Source: Quillaja saponaria (taxonomy: Eukaryota > Streptophyta > Magnoliopsida > Fabales > Quillajaceae). From it: a DNA stretch of 64,000 bases. The DNA lies in contig CM055609.1 in NCBI GenBank assembly GCA_029379385.1, positions 4,030,001-4,094,000 on the forward strand, in the 5' to 3' direction. Position numbers and translations under genes: made by a program. Shown piece by piece: positions 28,101 to 38,819 of this stretch. Within the stretch, counting starts at the first letter, position 1, and the number at the start of each line of letters is the position of its first letter. The notes under the pieces were generated by a model that did no database searches, was not told the origin of the DNA, and saw only the letters and a program-made list of their open reading frames with translations.

Positions 28101-30157
28101 AAATTATCAAACTCATTTCTTGGAAGAACTATATTGTCACAAAGATATGTCAAAAGGGAGCCATAGATCTTCAACAACTATTTGTGACAAAGATATGTCA
28201 AAGTGGGAGGGGGACATTTGATGAATGCTGATATGTGCCACATTAGTAAAAATTAAGTCTGATGAAGTTTGACATTTCAAGTGAGATAATATTAACTTTC
28301 AAATATACTATTATACATATATATATATATATACACGTTCTTAACTCAAATTATTTGATTTTTATTTATGTAAAGAAACTCATCAAATAAAATTTATTTT
28401 AAAATTTTTAAAGTTTTGTAAATTTTTTTTTTTGTCTTGTTAATTAATGCTCTAAACTCTGTATCGATACACTCAAATTATATATAACTAGCTCAAAGTT
28501 TTGTATTTATGAAGTATATTTCATTATATTCTATAGACCAATCTTACATTATTTATTGATTATTATTATTATTATTATTATTTTACTCCTAGCAAAGAAT
28601 ACTCTACCACATGATACAACTACTCAATGGTCTATATTTTGTTTCAAACTGTCCACTAAAATCACCACAATACATTCCTCTTTGAGTTGTCAACTAATCA
28701 TCATTATTTGCAGGCTTGTGGGTGAACCTTTTGTGGCCAATAAAACTCAATTTCCAAGTGCTAAAGAAAGCACACAAAACTGAGACAGACACTTGTCATG
28801 CCAACACTATATCTATACATGCTTTTGTTTCAAACCCACCACATTTCTTTCCTCCTTTCCTTCAAATTTTATAATTATTCCAGCACTGAGCACCAATTAC
28901 TGCAACAATATAGCACTAATTAAGACAACTACTAGAACTAGCTAGGGTCATCTTTTTCATCCTATGGAAACAACTTTAGGGAAAGAAAGTAACATAAAAA
29001 TGAAAATTCAATCACATAAAATAATAAACAATTGATGGTGATATGTGGTCTTTAGTATTGGATAAAATCTAATCCAAAATCCACACTGCACACTTTAACA
29101 ATATGTCTTCAAATTTGTATGCTTTTGACTTGCTAGAATAATGATTATATAGTTTGTATATTAATTGTACTTTCCAATGGACATATCTAAGTGCACAAGA
29201 TACGTATCTTGTATTTTTTTAGCATATGTATTGCAATTTTTATAAGAAATAGCAAAAAATTCCATTGTTGTTGCAATTCCTAATTCTCATAATTAAATTT
29301 TAATACAAAATAAATATAAAGATTACGTGCATTTTCTATGATGACAAATGTGATAAATTTATTTATGCAAGACATGCAAAACAAAGACCAGAAACTCATT
29401 TAAAGTTAGCACTAAATAACTTAATCTTTTAAGTGAAATACTGATTTTTGACATTGAGATGAGTATAATTATTGAAGGTTGATAAGGTTATGATATGTAT
29501 TGGATGATTTGTATAGATTGACCAATGTTTGGTTACGTGTGAACATACTGGCATACTGTTATATATGCCTTGGCTTGAAAGGAAATGGAGGGCTTGAATA
29601 TGCTTTTGAAATCTGAAATTTTTGACTCATAAAGTAGTTGGTGGAAGAACTTAAAAGAGTCAGACCTCAGCTGCTACGCCTATGACTTTAGCCGGCTTAG
29701 CATGACAAAAGGGTGGGGAAATCTTATCCAAAAAATTTACCAAACTTAGTCGAAAGCTTAATATCCTAATCACAAGTCTAATACTGAAATTATAATATTA
29801 TTTCATGGATACGAATACTTAACGCTCACTTAATATAGTAGTTGAGTCTCCTATTTTGAATATGAAGATATCATTTACTTTTAAACAAAAGAATTATTTA
29901 AAATTTGATATCAATATTCATTGCTAACTTCATTTAAACATAGATTTGGTATAGTTTTTTTTGTTTTGCCATCAATCACAAACATTAAATAAATCATTCA
30001 AAAAATTAATTTAATTTATAAAAGAGACAAATTAAATTAGAGTTATTGATATACATGTAAGGTAAATTATTATTTATAAATTATAAAAATTAAGAGTAAA
30101 TTAAGAGTTTTTTAATTAGAAAAAAATATTTTAAAAAATACCAAGCTCTCCCTCTAA
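25160..30157. other. Gene-poor AT-rich region upstream of the NPF gene
   Basis: The proximal part is presumably the NPF promoter. A stretch at about 25590-25665 and another at about 30400-30495 share a diverged motif (GTTCGGATCAACTTA-like, then CTAATCACATCT or CTCGATTAATTATCT), suggesting fragments of one dispersed repeat. Microsatellites occur at 28317-28334 (AT) and 28560-28583 (ATT). I see no protein-coding gene, tRNA or convincing hairpin precursor. Confidence 0.5.
28560..28583. repeat. ATT trinucleotide microsatellite
   Basis: Eight perfect or near-perfect TAT/ATT units in AT-rich intergenic DNA. Confidence 0.9.
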
Positions 30158-30575
30158 CAAATAAGAGGAAGCAAGGAATATTACCCTATAATACAAGTTA
30201 TTGATTAAAATCTTTGAAAATCTTGCCAAGGGTAAAAGCAGACGTACTAAACCAATGGAATTAGACTCATGATTAGTCTTCTGTTGTCAATAAATTTCCT
30301 CCACAGATTGGGTAGGCAAGCAATCGTGCAATACAAGATCATGCCAACAGATATGGATTATGACAAACAATTCTAAATGGTCTACGTCATTATCTTATTT
30401 TATTTTTAGTTAATGATTAAGTGTGTTCGGATCAACTTACACATATTTTCACTAATCACATCTGCAATCTGATCAATAACACGCCATTCATATCTAATTT
30501 TCAACAAAAATTAGTATTGTTTTACTCTTTCCTGATGTGGACTGTATTATGTGAGACATATACAAATTAAGATTA
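30158..30575. repeat. Dispersed direct duplication, copy A
   Basis: This block is clearly similar to 30921-31240. Shared landmarks include GATTAAAATCTTTGAAAATC, an AAACCAATGGAATT/AAACCAATGGAGTT stretch, TTTCCTCC and TGATGTGGACTGTATTATGTG. Copy A carries about 100 extra bases near 30400-30497 that are absent from copy B and resemble a dispersed repeat fragment found near 25600. Its origin and function are unknown. Confidence 0.75.
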
Positions 30576-30920
30576 TATTTTCAATGATATATTTGATTGA
30601 ACATATATGCTGAAGTGCTTTAGCAAATCTGCAGATAAAAGACTTAGGTTTTATTATGGTATATCTCCTCTCCCCTCACAAGAGAAAAAGTCAATCATAT
30701 TGTGCAGGTCAACGGGGAGAAAATTAAGGGCCAAGGTGGCACAAAAGTCAAGTATATTATTTTGGAGAGACCCATGATACATTATTGTTTTATGGTAATT
30801 CTATCCGTTTTTTTATAGAGTACCTGAAATGAAGAAACGTGAGTTCTTGATTTGAAAACTGATCCTATGGGTGTATAATTTTTACCTGCAACCAAACACT
30901 AAGAAGGGTAGCTAAAAAGC

Positions 30921-31240
30921 AATATAAGAGGCACAAAGAAACATTACCCTAGTACAAGTCATTGATTAAAATCTTTGAAAATCTTGAAAAGGGTGAAAGA
31001 AGTAAACCAATGGAGTTGAGCTCACTGGTGACTTTTTGAGGATTACTCTGTTGAAAATAACTTTCCTCCCGAGATTGGTTATGCAATCCTGCAATATCAG
31101 ATCATACCAACATGAATTCTGATAAATATTCTTGAAAGGCATCAGGCAAATACCATTATCTGGTCTCCAACAAAATATAGTAAACCTACTCTTTCTGGTG
31201 TGGACTACATTATGTGTGAGAGAAAGATACAAAGAGTACT
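30921..31240. repeat. Dispersed direct duplication, copy B
   Basis: Partner of the block at 30158-30575, in the same orientation and about 765 bases away. On its minus strand there is an open frame of 88 codons (31232-30966), but copy A has no matching open frame and the product resembles nothing I know. I treat it as chance rather than a gene. Confidence 0.75.
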
Positions 31241-32324
31241 ACGAAGGACTTTAACATTTCCAAAACACATCTTGAATTCAGTGAACATCAGTTGACTAAT
31301 GCATTCAAATAAGTCAATAAGATTCTCGTAATGGAATTATATATATTACTATATAATGCTACCTACCAGAAGAAAGGAAGCTCTCTTGACCGTGGTCTAA
31401 ATCTTTTCCCATAAACACTCACTAAAGAAGGAAGCACTGAAATGCTATCCCAACTTCCTCACCACTATCTTGACTTTACTAAATTTTCTTACTGCAACTG
31501 TCAATATCAAATCCTATTAGTTTTCACTAAATAAGTTTGACAATTAGTATCCCTTGCATGTAGAGTCATTAGCATTGCATTTTCTTGAAGCAAACATAGA
31601 AAAGAGAATAGATGGTAATGGTGCAATAACCCCACTTCATACCCCATTTTCTTATCATCTTATAGCTTGCCATAAAGCATGGTGATGTCTGCCATAGTTA
31701 CCTCCCTTGGTGGCTCTTAGCTAGACCTTTTGGCCATGTAAGTTATGTCTAATGTCATCCATTCTCATACACTGCCTTCAAAGAAAAATTATTTATTCTT
31801 TGCAGGCTGGTAGAAGCATAAAACTGGTAAGTAATAGTAATAACTAATTAGAAAAATCATTTTAATCACATATTGCCAAGGTAACAGAGCTTACTTATTT
31901 ATCAGTTGTTCATGCAGAGAGCAGAAGTGTTTATTTTTGGGGAAGGGGGTGTCTAGCAAGAGGAAAATGTTCAGTAGAAAGAATAAGATCAAAACATAAT
32001 TGCAGCATGAAATAGCTAAGGAATGTAAAAAGAAGGCTAAAAAGTGTTAACCTAAAGGGCCTAGCCCTGGTGTTAAGGTTAATGTGTTAACGTAGCCATC
32101 AAGTGAAATAGCCATTCATTCCATTATAATCTTTGGAACGGAAAAATATCACAAGTTCTGTAGGTACTCTTGCCTACTGATTAATCAAATCAGAGAAGAA
32201 GCTAATACAGGGACCAACAACGGCCGATTTCTGTAAGTGGTTGACAAAGCACCAATGTATTGTTTAAACTACCATTGACATAAACTGACGAAATATGGGA
32301 CTGGGGCACAACTGCCCCAATGCC
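31241..32324. other. Intergenic stretch, nothing recognised
   Basis: No open frame, RNA gene or repeat structure that I can support between the duplicated block and the satellite. Confidence 0.5.
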
Positions 32325-33350
32325 AAGATAGAACAGGTGACAGGTAGAATGTGATATGATAGGACAAAAGAGGTATAGGACATGACAAGATAGGATGAGA
32401 TAAAACAGGATAGGTCTTTTACATGACCAGATAAGAGATGGCAAGATATGATAGGATACAAAAAGCCAATGTAAGACAAGGATAGGACATAATAGGTACA
32501 TGACAAGACAAGATAGAATATGACTTGACATGATAGGATAATAGAATTGGTGCACGACAGATAGGATGTATCACATGATAAGATAGGATTTAGGATAATA
32601 CGGGATAGGACAAAATAGAATAAGATATGATAGGACATGATAAGACAAGGTATGACATAATAGGACATGATAAGACAAGGTATGATAGGACAAGAAATGA
32701 CAGAGAAGGAATGATAAGATAGGGTAAGATAGCACATGACAAGGTAGATAAGATTAGATAGAAGTCATAGAACATGACATGACAAGACCAAGTATGATTC
32801 CATAGGATAGGGATAGGATTGGATAGATACAAGACATGACGTGATACGAGATGATTTGACAAAAGATAACACAAGATAGATAAAATAGGACATGATATGA
32901 TAAGACATGATAAAGGACAAGATAGGATAGGAGTACACACGATAAAGTATGACATGATAAGACAAGATATTATATGACACATGGTAAGACAGGAAATGAT
33001 ACGATCAAATAAGACAAGACAAAATAGGATAAGATAGCATAGGACATATGATAAGACGGGACAAGATGAGATAGGATAGAACATGATGTTCGGATAGTAT
33101 AGGACATGAAAGGACAAGACATGAAAGGCTAACAGAGGACACATGATACGACAGGACAAGATACAATAGGATAGGATAGGATAAGATTCCATGGTATAGG
33201 ACAAGTACATGACAAGACAAAATAGGATATGACACGTGATAAGATAGGATAGGATGGGAAAAAATATGATAAGACAAGGTAGGATAGAGAGGATAGGATA
33301 TAGCATAATAAAAGACAAGATAGAATACGATAGGATAAGAAGAGATATCT
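32325..33350. repeat. Degenerate five-base-periodic satellite (ANGAY on +, RTCNT on -)
   Basis: About 1 kb made almost wholly of five-base words such as AGGAT, AAGAC, ATGAT and AGGAC in no fixed order. The plus strand is purine-rich and the minus strand pyrimidine-rich. Because the unit is five bases and RTCNT words cannot easily form stop codons, the minus strand stays open in all three frames, giving long meaningless peptides built from S-Y/C-P/H-I-L words. The array has no fixed higher-order unit that I could see. Its edges grade into unique sequence (TGCCAAGATAG on the left, AGAAGAGATATC on the right). Confidence 0.9.
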
Positions 33351-34199
33351 TCTTATAGAAATTGGATAAAAAATCACTATTTTCAATTTACAAAATTCAC
33401 TTTGAACAATTTAGTCAGTGCTATATAACCACTAAATTTAGAAATGCAAAATAAGTCGTATGGTTCATGACACCTAGGAAGATTGAGTTTATCGAGAAAC
33501 CCTACCATTTCATCCTATGACAAATTTACCCATTATCAACTACTTTACCCTGAAGTTACAAATGGCACTGATAAATTAATAAATTATTTTTCAAGAAGTA
33601 ACTATTGCAATTTTACTTGTCCTTTTGTCTCAAGACTCAAGAGCTTGTGTTCAACGACGCAATTAGGTGAGTTTAAACTCATAGTGTTGAGATTTCAGTC
33701 TCTTAATATGAGCATCAATTTAACAAAACTGCCAATACACAGACCACAGTTCAATCTCTCGAGTCTCGACCAACACATAGGCAACTGTTTCCATGGTGGG
33801 TGTGAGAAAGAACTAAGCAACTCTATATATGCCTCCACAGAGACCACATGATTGATTGCAGAGAGATTTCTGTATGTAATATGTATATTTTTAGACTTCT
33901 TTTATGAACCTTCTAAGATACTGAGTTTCTCTCCTTTGATTCTCAATTTCTAATTACCATAACAAACTTCCTCTTCTAGGTAGAAACTACATTATAGCAA
34001 CATCTAAATAGAGGTGCACATCAGTGAAAAGCATATCAAATAAGACACATAAAATTCATGTATTTATTGAAATCATTAGTCCAAGGAGTAACCAATGATA
34101 ATCGAGAAATAAGGCTCCTCCTCCAAATCAGATATTGATATAGATAAGTATTCTTAATTATTAGTCATTGATAATTAGAACACTGTAAACATATAAATT
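33351..34199. other. Unassigned region between the satellite and the coiled-coil pseudogene
   Basis: Contains a 122-codon open frame on the plus strand (33483-33851) whose product has no recognisable family, domain or splice partners. Composition is less AT-rich than the neighbours, but I cannot support a gene. Confidence 0.4.
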
Positions 34200-35160
34200 G
34201 CACCTCGAATTCACTGCTCAGCTGTATTTTGTCTTCTTAAGTGATCCTAAGAATCAGCAACCTCCTTCGACAGCTGTTCTTGGAGTACCTGTTCATGCCC
34301 TTTTGAAGCAGCAAGTTCTTGTTCGACATATAAGAATTGATCAAGAAATTTCTTCCTCTCAGTTTCCATAACAACTGCAACTGTATTAATTAAACCATAT
34401 CAAGAGGAATAATAGTACCCAAAGACAATGAAAAAAAAATGTTCAGTAATAATACCATTCGATAAACTTATCATATCATAAGATACAATACTATTTCATC
34501 CAGCAATGTGTTAGTTAAAAACATATGTCAAAGTTTGTAACCAAAATCAATTTATCTATATAAACATATACCAACAAACTTTGCACAAATCTCATTCACA
34601 CAGTCTAGTTTAGCTTGATAATCATAAACTTTCTTCTCAGCGCTACACAAGGCATCAATAAAATCTGTTTTTGCTTGTAATAACAACAATATATATAGAA
34701 GTATGTCAGCTTGATAGATGCTAGGGGATTCAAAATTTTAAATAAGAAACAACGCAAGAAATGCAATGCCAATCAAGCAAATGAATCCTTATAAACATAA
34801 GATAAGCATTTCTACAGAAATTAAGCTGAATTAAGTAGAAAATTTCCATTCAAGCTTAATCCCTCCCTACACTAGAATTGTTACTGTTTTAGTCCTAAAT
34901 TGCATCCGGAATTCAGTTAAACTTTTTGAAAAAGAGAATGAATCGGGAATGGGGAATCGGAAATCGGAAATCAAAGTCAAATTGACAAACCATTTGACGG
35001 AACTAGTTGAACGGGACGACTCCTGTGATGACTCCGGAAGGTCCTCACAAATCATGAGCTGGTTTTCCGTGCCGATCTGATGGCTCGGCTTCTAATCGGC
35101 GCGAGGCTTCTTCAATGGCTGAGCCGGAGGAGTTTTCAGTATCATCCAGGGTTTCTCTTG
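34200..35160 (-). pseudogene. Broken coiled-coil protein gene (unknown family)
   Basis: Three minus-strand blocks look like decayed exons. The first, around 35140-34980, reads MILKTPPAQPLKKPRAD, then an in-frame TAG, then continues ENQLMICEDLPESSQESS in the same frame. The second, 34664-34572, sits between AG and GT splice signals and encodes IDALCSAEKKVYDYQAKLD. The third, about 34380-34200, encodes METERKKFLDQFLYVEQE and then a heptad-rich Glu/Gln/Leu segment. It meets an in-frame TAG after EVADS, although coding-like sequence (DHLRRQ) follows, and then shifts frame. Introns are kept, so this is a duplicated gene fragment rather than a processed copy. The exon 1/exon 2 splice phase does not match cleanly. 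I do not recognise the parent gene. Confidence 0.55.
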
Positions 35161-36245
35161 CTCCCTTTCCCTACTGTTTGTATGTGTCTGAAGGAGAGCA
35201 AAAGCTAATTTAAAAGCAAGGCGCCAAACCAAAAAATAAAAAATAAAAAAGAGAAATTTCAAGTTTTTGGGCAATTATCACTGTATGAGTCAAAATTACT
35301 TTTGGGCACTTTCTTTCATTTATTCTATTTAATAAAATAATAATAAATCAAATTAGCTTTTTTTTTTTTCTTTCTAGGTTTCTACTGTCTTTGCTATGCT
35401 ATGAGACTAATCTTTCTATCACATGAAACTAATCTTTCAAACTCCCTTATAACTATAATGACTCTTTTCAAACTTATATTCGTACTGAGTATAACTCGCT
35501 TATTACTTGTCATTGTTAACTTAGCTCTCATTTAACTCGAAGTTAAAATTGTAAAAAATTAAATTTATTTTAAATCCAACCTAATAATCAGTTTATTAAA
35601 AAAAAATTAATTATTTATATTGAGTACACAATATTTATTATTTGATAAATAAATGAATAATAGAAAAACAAATTAATTATTTTTAATTCTAGTATTATAA
35701 TTAATTTTTTTGATGAAAACTAAATTTTACTTTAAATTCAACCTAGTAATCAGTTTATTAAAAATAAAAATATTTTTAATTATTACATTGAGTACACAAT
35801 ATTTATTGTTTAATAAATAAATAAATAATATGAGAAACAATATTAATTATTTTTAATTCTAACTAAGCAGGAGTATTAGAATTAAATTTTTAGATGAAAA
35901 CTAATTGTAGGGTTGAGAAAATATAAATATAAAAAGATTGAAATTAATTTCTTGATTTATTTATTTATTGTTCACGTGTAATTTTATATTTTAATAGTTT
36001 AATTTGTTAATAGTTTGAATTAATTTTAAGAAAAAAATAAATTAAATTATAAAAATAGGTAATAATATAATTATTGAATTTAAGATTCAAGCGATTCAAA
36101 AATATCAGGTATCACTTCGCCTGAGTTTTTTTTTTCACCTGCCGTAGATTGAGGCCTGAGGGAGTACTGGTCCAACCTGCTTTGGCTGAAGTATCATTTC
36201 CTGCTCTGTATTACTCTTTTGCTTAGCTTTTTCTCCAATTCACCA
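35161..36245. other. AT-rich spacer before the first UTP6 copy
   Basis: Contains two related AT-rich segments, around 35560-35700 and 35735-35860. Both hold CAGTTTATTAAAA, GAGTACACAATATTTATT and a TTAATTATTTTTAATTCTA tail, so a local tandem duplication of roughly 170 bases is likely. No gene seen. The last 100 bases would be the promoter and leader of the first UTP6 copy. Confidence 0.55.
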
Positions 36246-37290
36246 ATGGCGGACGTAGTACAGTACAGAGTGGAGGCTATGGTCGATGAGTTCAAAGACC
36301 TTGAGCAACGTGGGCCGTTCACCAATCAACAAATCTAAGAGATTTCAAAACGGAGGGAGGTACAAGCTTCAGCGGTGAAAAAAGCTCTAAGAGGGATTAC
36401 TTGGATTACATTGAATACGAGACTAAGCTTGATACATACAGACAATTCTGTAAGCATGAGTTGGAGAAGCAAGGTAACAAGAAGATGAAGATGTCCATAT
36501 CAGACTTTGCTGGCGTTGATAGAATTAATGGGATTTATAAAAGACTACTTGCTCGTTTTAAAGGAGATATTGATCTCTGGTTTCTGATGCAGATTTATGA
36601 CGAGGCTTCAAAAGTTGTGCTTTCAGCCACATGTTTAATTTGTATATGAAGTTCTGATGGATCTTATTTTGAATACAAAAAAAAGAGCCCTGACTATATC
36701 TTCCATCTTCCAAAGGTATTGTTAATACAAATATTAATACAGTCCAATAAGTCCAGGTCTCCCAAAGACCTTACAAATACAAGCTCTTATACTCTCAAAA
36801 AAGTTAACTCTCTCTAGCTCTCTCCTTATCTCTCTAGATAATAAAGACTTGAGCTTCAAAGTGTTGACAGGTCTCAGACCGCACTCCTGCAGGTCTCTAG
36901 CTCGGACAAGTAAAGACATTGAGGAGACCTCCAGCTCGAACACATCGAGAAGGCCTCCTCACCAGGTCTCCAGCTCGGGCAAATCCGACATTAACAGGTA
37001 TTATACGAAAAAGCTAAAACAATGGCATAAGTTTGAAGTTTGACCACAAAGTATAAGTTTAGAACAACTAGAACTCAGTTTCCATGGATATTATGCCAAA
37101 AGTTTAACTTCAGATTTTATTTATTTTTTACAAAAGTAATTTCACACTTCTTTTTAAACTCAAACAAGGGTGGCACTAGCTTTTCCAATCTACACACTAT
37201 GTTTCCAACTGAGTCTTTTTGCCTCCACAACTTTGCTAACTGTCAGTTGCATCTCTCCATTCACGCCAAACAACGACAACTGAAAATCAA
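36246..37290 (+). pseudogene. UTP6: UTP6 pseudogene, copy 1 (interrupted by a solo LTR)
   Basis: UTP6 is a HAT-repeat subunit of the UTP-B complex in the nucleolar small-subunit processome that handles pre-18S rRNA. The copy begins with the canonical start (MADVVQYRVEAMVDE) but meets TAA at 36336-36338 after 30 codons. It then changes frame and resumes as YLDYIEYETKLDTYRQF, ISDFAGVDRINGIYKRLL and GDIDLWF. There the exon runs straight into the end of an intron and a later exon (QIYDEASKVV), so the middle exons are deleted. A solo LTR splits the next exon (36720-36996). The tail, about 37035-37290, matches intron sequence of the second copy (40910-41155). It cannot make UTP6. Confidence 0.88.
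36720..36996. mobile_element. Solo LTR (277 bases) with 5-base target duplication
   Basis: Starts TGTTAAT and ends ATTAACA, a perfect 7-base terminal inverted repeat of the TG...CA type. It is flanked by GGTAT on both sides (36715-36719 and 36997-37001). The second UTP6 copy shows the empty site at 40438-40441 (AAGGTA followed by CAATATGGAAAGGCTG), confirming the exact insertion. No internal retroelement sequence remains, so it most likely arose by LTR-LTR recombination. The family cannot be told from the LTR alone. Confidence 0.85.
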
Positions 37291-38160
37291 TTAATCAATT
37301 CAATTATATATAATTATTGTGCTTTATATAATTTAAACTAAATCATCAACAAACCGAGCTGATTTACTTTTAATTGTATATATTTAATATTTGAACTAAA
37401 ATCGTCTTTATATAATTTCAACCAAAATAGTCGAACACTTGGTCAATTTTTCATACAATTGTGCATATTTATTTATCTTTAACTAAAATCATCACATATT
37501 CAATTGTGCATATGTTTATACATATATAAGTTGAACTAAAACTGTATAACTGTTTAATCGTCCAACGCTAAACTGATTTCCTTTGAATTTTCAATTATGC
37601 ATGACTATTTAATTTCAACCAATATAGTCAAACATAGCTAATTGTCTTTCAATTCTGTATGTTTTAATGGCTTGAACTAAAGAGTAGAAGGTCAAAAAAA
37701 TAAAAAACAGAGACAGAAGTAAAAGGAAGCTTATCTAAAGAGGGGGAGAAGTCACAGATGAGGAGAAGTCTGTCCGGGGAGTCTTCACGAATTTTTAAAT
37801 ATGAGTTTTGAATCGAATGGCTCTTAGGAGTTTGAGTCTTGATTGACTTTTAATTTTTCGTAATTTGAACTAAAATCAAATATGCAATCTATTTCTTTCC
37901 AATCGTGTAATGTTACTATAATTTCATCAATTTTGCATGAGCTTACATAATCTGAACTAAAATTGTTAAACAGTACTCTGCTGCTTAACTTTCAATTGTG
38001 AATATCTATATAATTTAAATTAAAATAATCAAACACTCAGCCAATTTTTTTTTTGTATATTTATATAATTTGAATTACAATTGTTATTTATATATATGAT
38101 CAACCAATTTCATTATTTTTTCAGGTACATTGAAAATAAAACAAAATAACTAACGTTACC
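37291..38160. repeat. AT-rich degenerate tandem repeat, left block
   Basis: Roughly 55-60-base units built from TAATTTGAACTAAAAT, then GTCAAACACT, then CAATTTNTTTTCAATT and GTGCATATTTATA, strongly diverged. The right edge (about 38040-38160), ending GGTACATTGAAAATAAAACA, is close in sequence to 47540-47655. The same repeat family therefore occurs on both sides of the second UTP6 copy and the F-box relic. Confidence 0.75.
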
Positions 38161-38656
38161 TTCAATTTTGTTTTGATTGGAAAAATAAATTACACTCTAT
38201 AGCTAGTAAAACAAGTTTAATTGATTTTGTGACCATTGTCATTTTTTCTAAAGAGTAATTTGAATAGTTTTATACTATCAAATTTGATGGTATAATTAAA
38301 ATTTTATTTTTATTTTAGGTATCACCTGTTTAAGAAATAAAATACATGTAGTAGATTGGAGTCAAAAAAAATTTTAATGATGGTTTGGGTCACAAAATTC
38401 ATTGAACATCCACATCTATTATACTATTATAAAAATAAAAAGGTTCTTAAGATCTTTTACTATATAATATATTAAATATTTGAACAATAACAATAATCTC
38501 CTCGGCCAAAAAATAATAGCTAAATAATGACCTCTCCCTTTTTTCTCCTCTCTTTCAAACTCTCACTCCTATCATCTCCTACTATTTTAATATATATATA
38601 TAAATATTTTTACCAAATTAAATTATATATAACGCGCGTGTATACAGGTCATATAA

Positions 38657-38715
38657 TGGGCTTTATGATGTAATGGAGCCCAAGTAGGCTGTTGCAACTG
38701 GCTTAAAGGTGGGCC
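38657..38715 (+). promoter_or_regulatory. Three Site II-type TGGGCY elements upstream of UTP6 copy 2
   Basis: TGGGCT at 38657-38662, AGCCCA (TGGGCT on the minus strand) at 38677-38682, and TGGGCC at 38710-38715. Clusters of TGGGCY are the known mark of promoters of plant ribosome-biogenesis and ribosomal protein genes, recognised by TCP factors. Their position just upstream of a TATA box fits a working UTP6 promoter. Confidence 0.6.
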
Positions 38716-38745
38716 ATGTATGACCTAATTGCATACTTTTGAGGT

Positions 38746-38753
38746 TATAAATA
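38746..38753 (+). promoter_or_regulatory. TATA box of UTP6 copy 2
   Basis: TATAAATA, 74 bases before the ATG at 38820 and about 30 bases downstream of the last TGGGCC element. It predicts a short leader starting near 38780. Confidence 0.6.
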
Positions 38754-38819
38754 TGAGAAAAGCCCGCCGTGCTTCAGTACTGTTTCTGTTTCTATATTGC
38801 TCTTTGCTTAGCTTGCTCC

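Noticed and set aside
30966..31232. 88-codon minus-strand open frame
   Set aside because: It lies in one copy of a local duplication, the other copy does not keep it open, and the product resembles nothing known.
32202..33386. Six overlapping minus-strand open frames of 71-242 codons over the satellite
   Set aside because: They are open in all frames because the five-base words cannot readily form stop codons. The peptides are periodic S/Y/L/I/P strings without domains.
33483..33851. 122-codon open frame on the plus strand
   Set aside because: No recognisable family, no promoter or splice context, and ordinary length for a chance frame.
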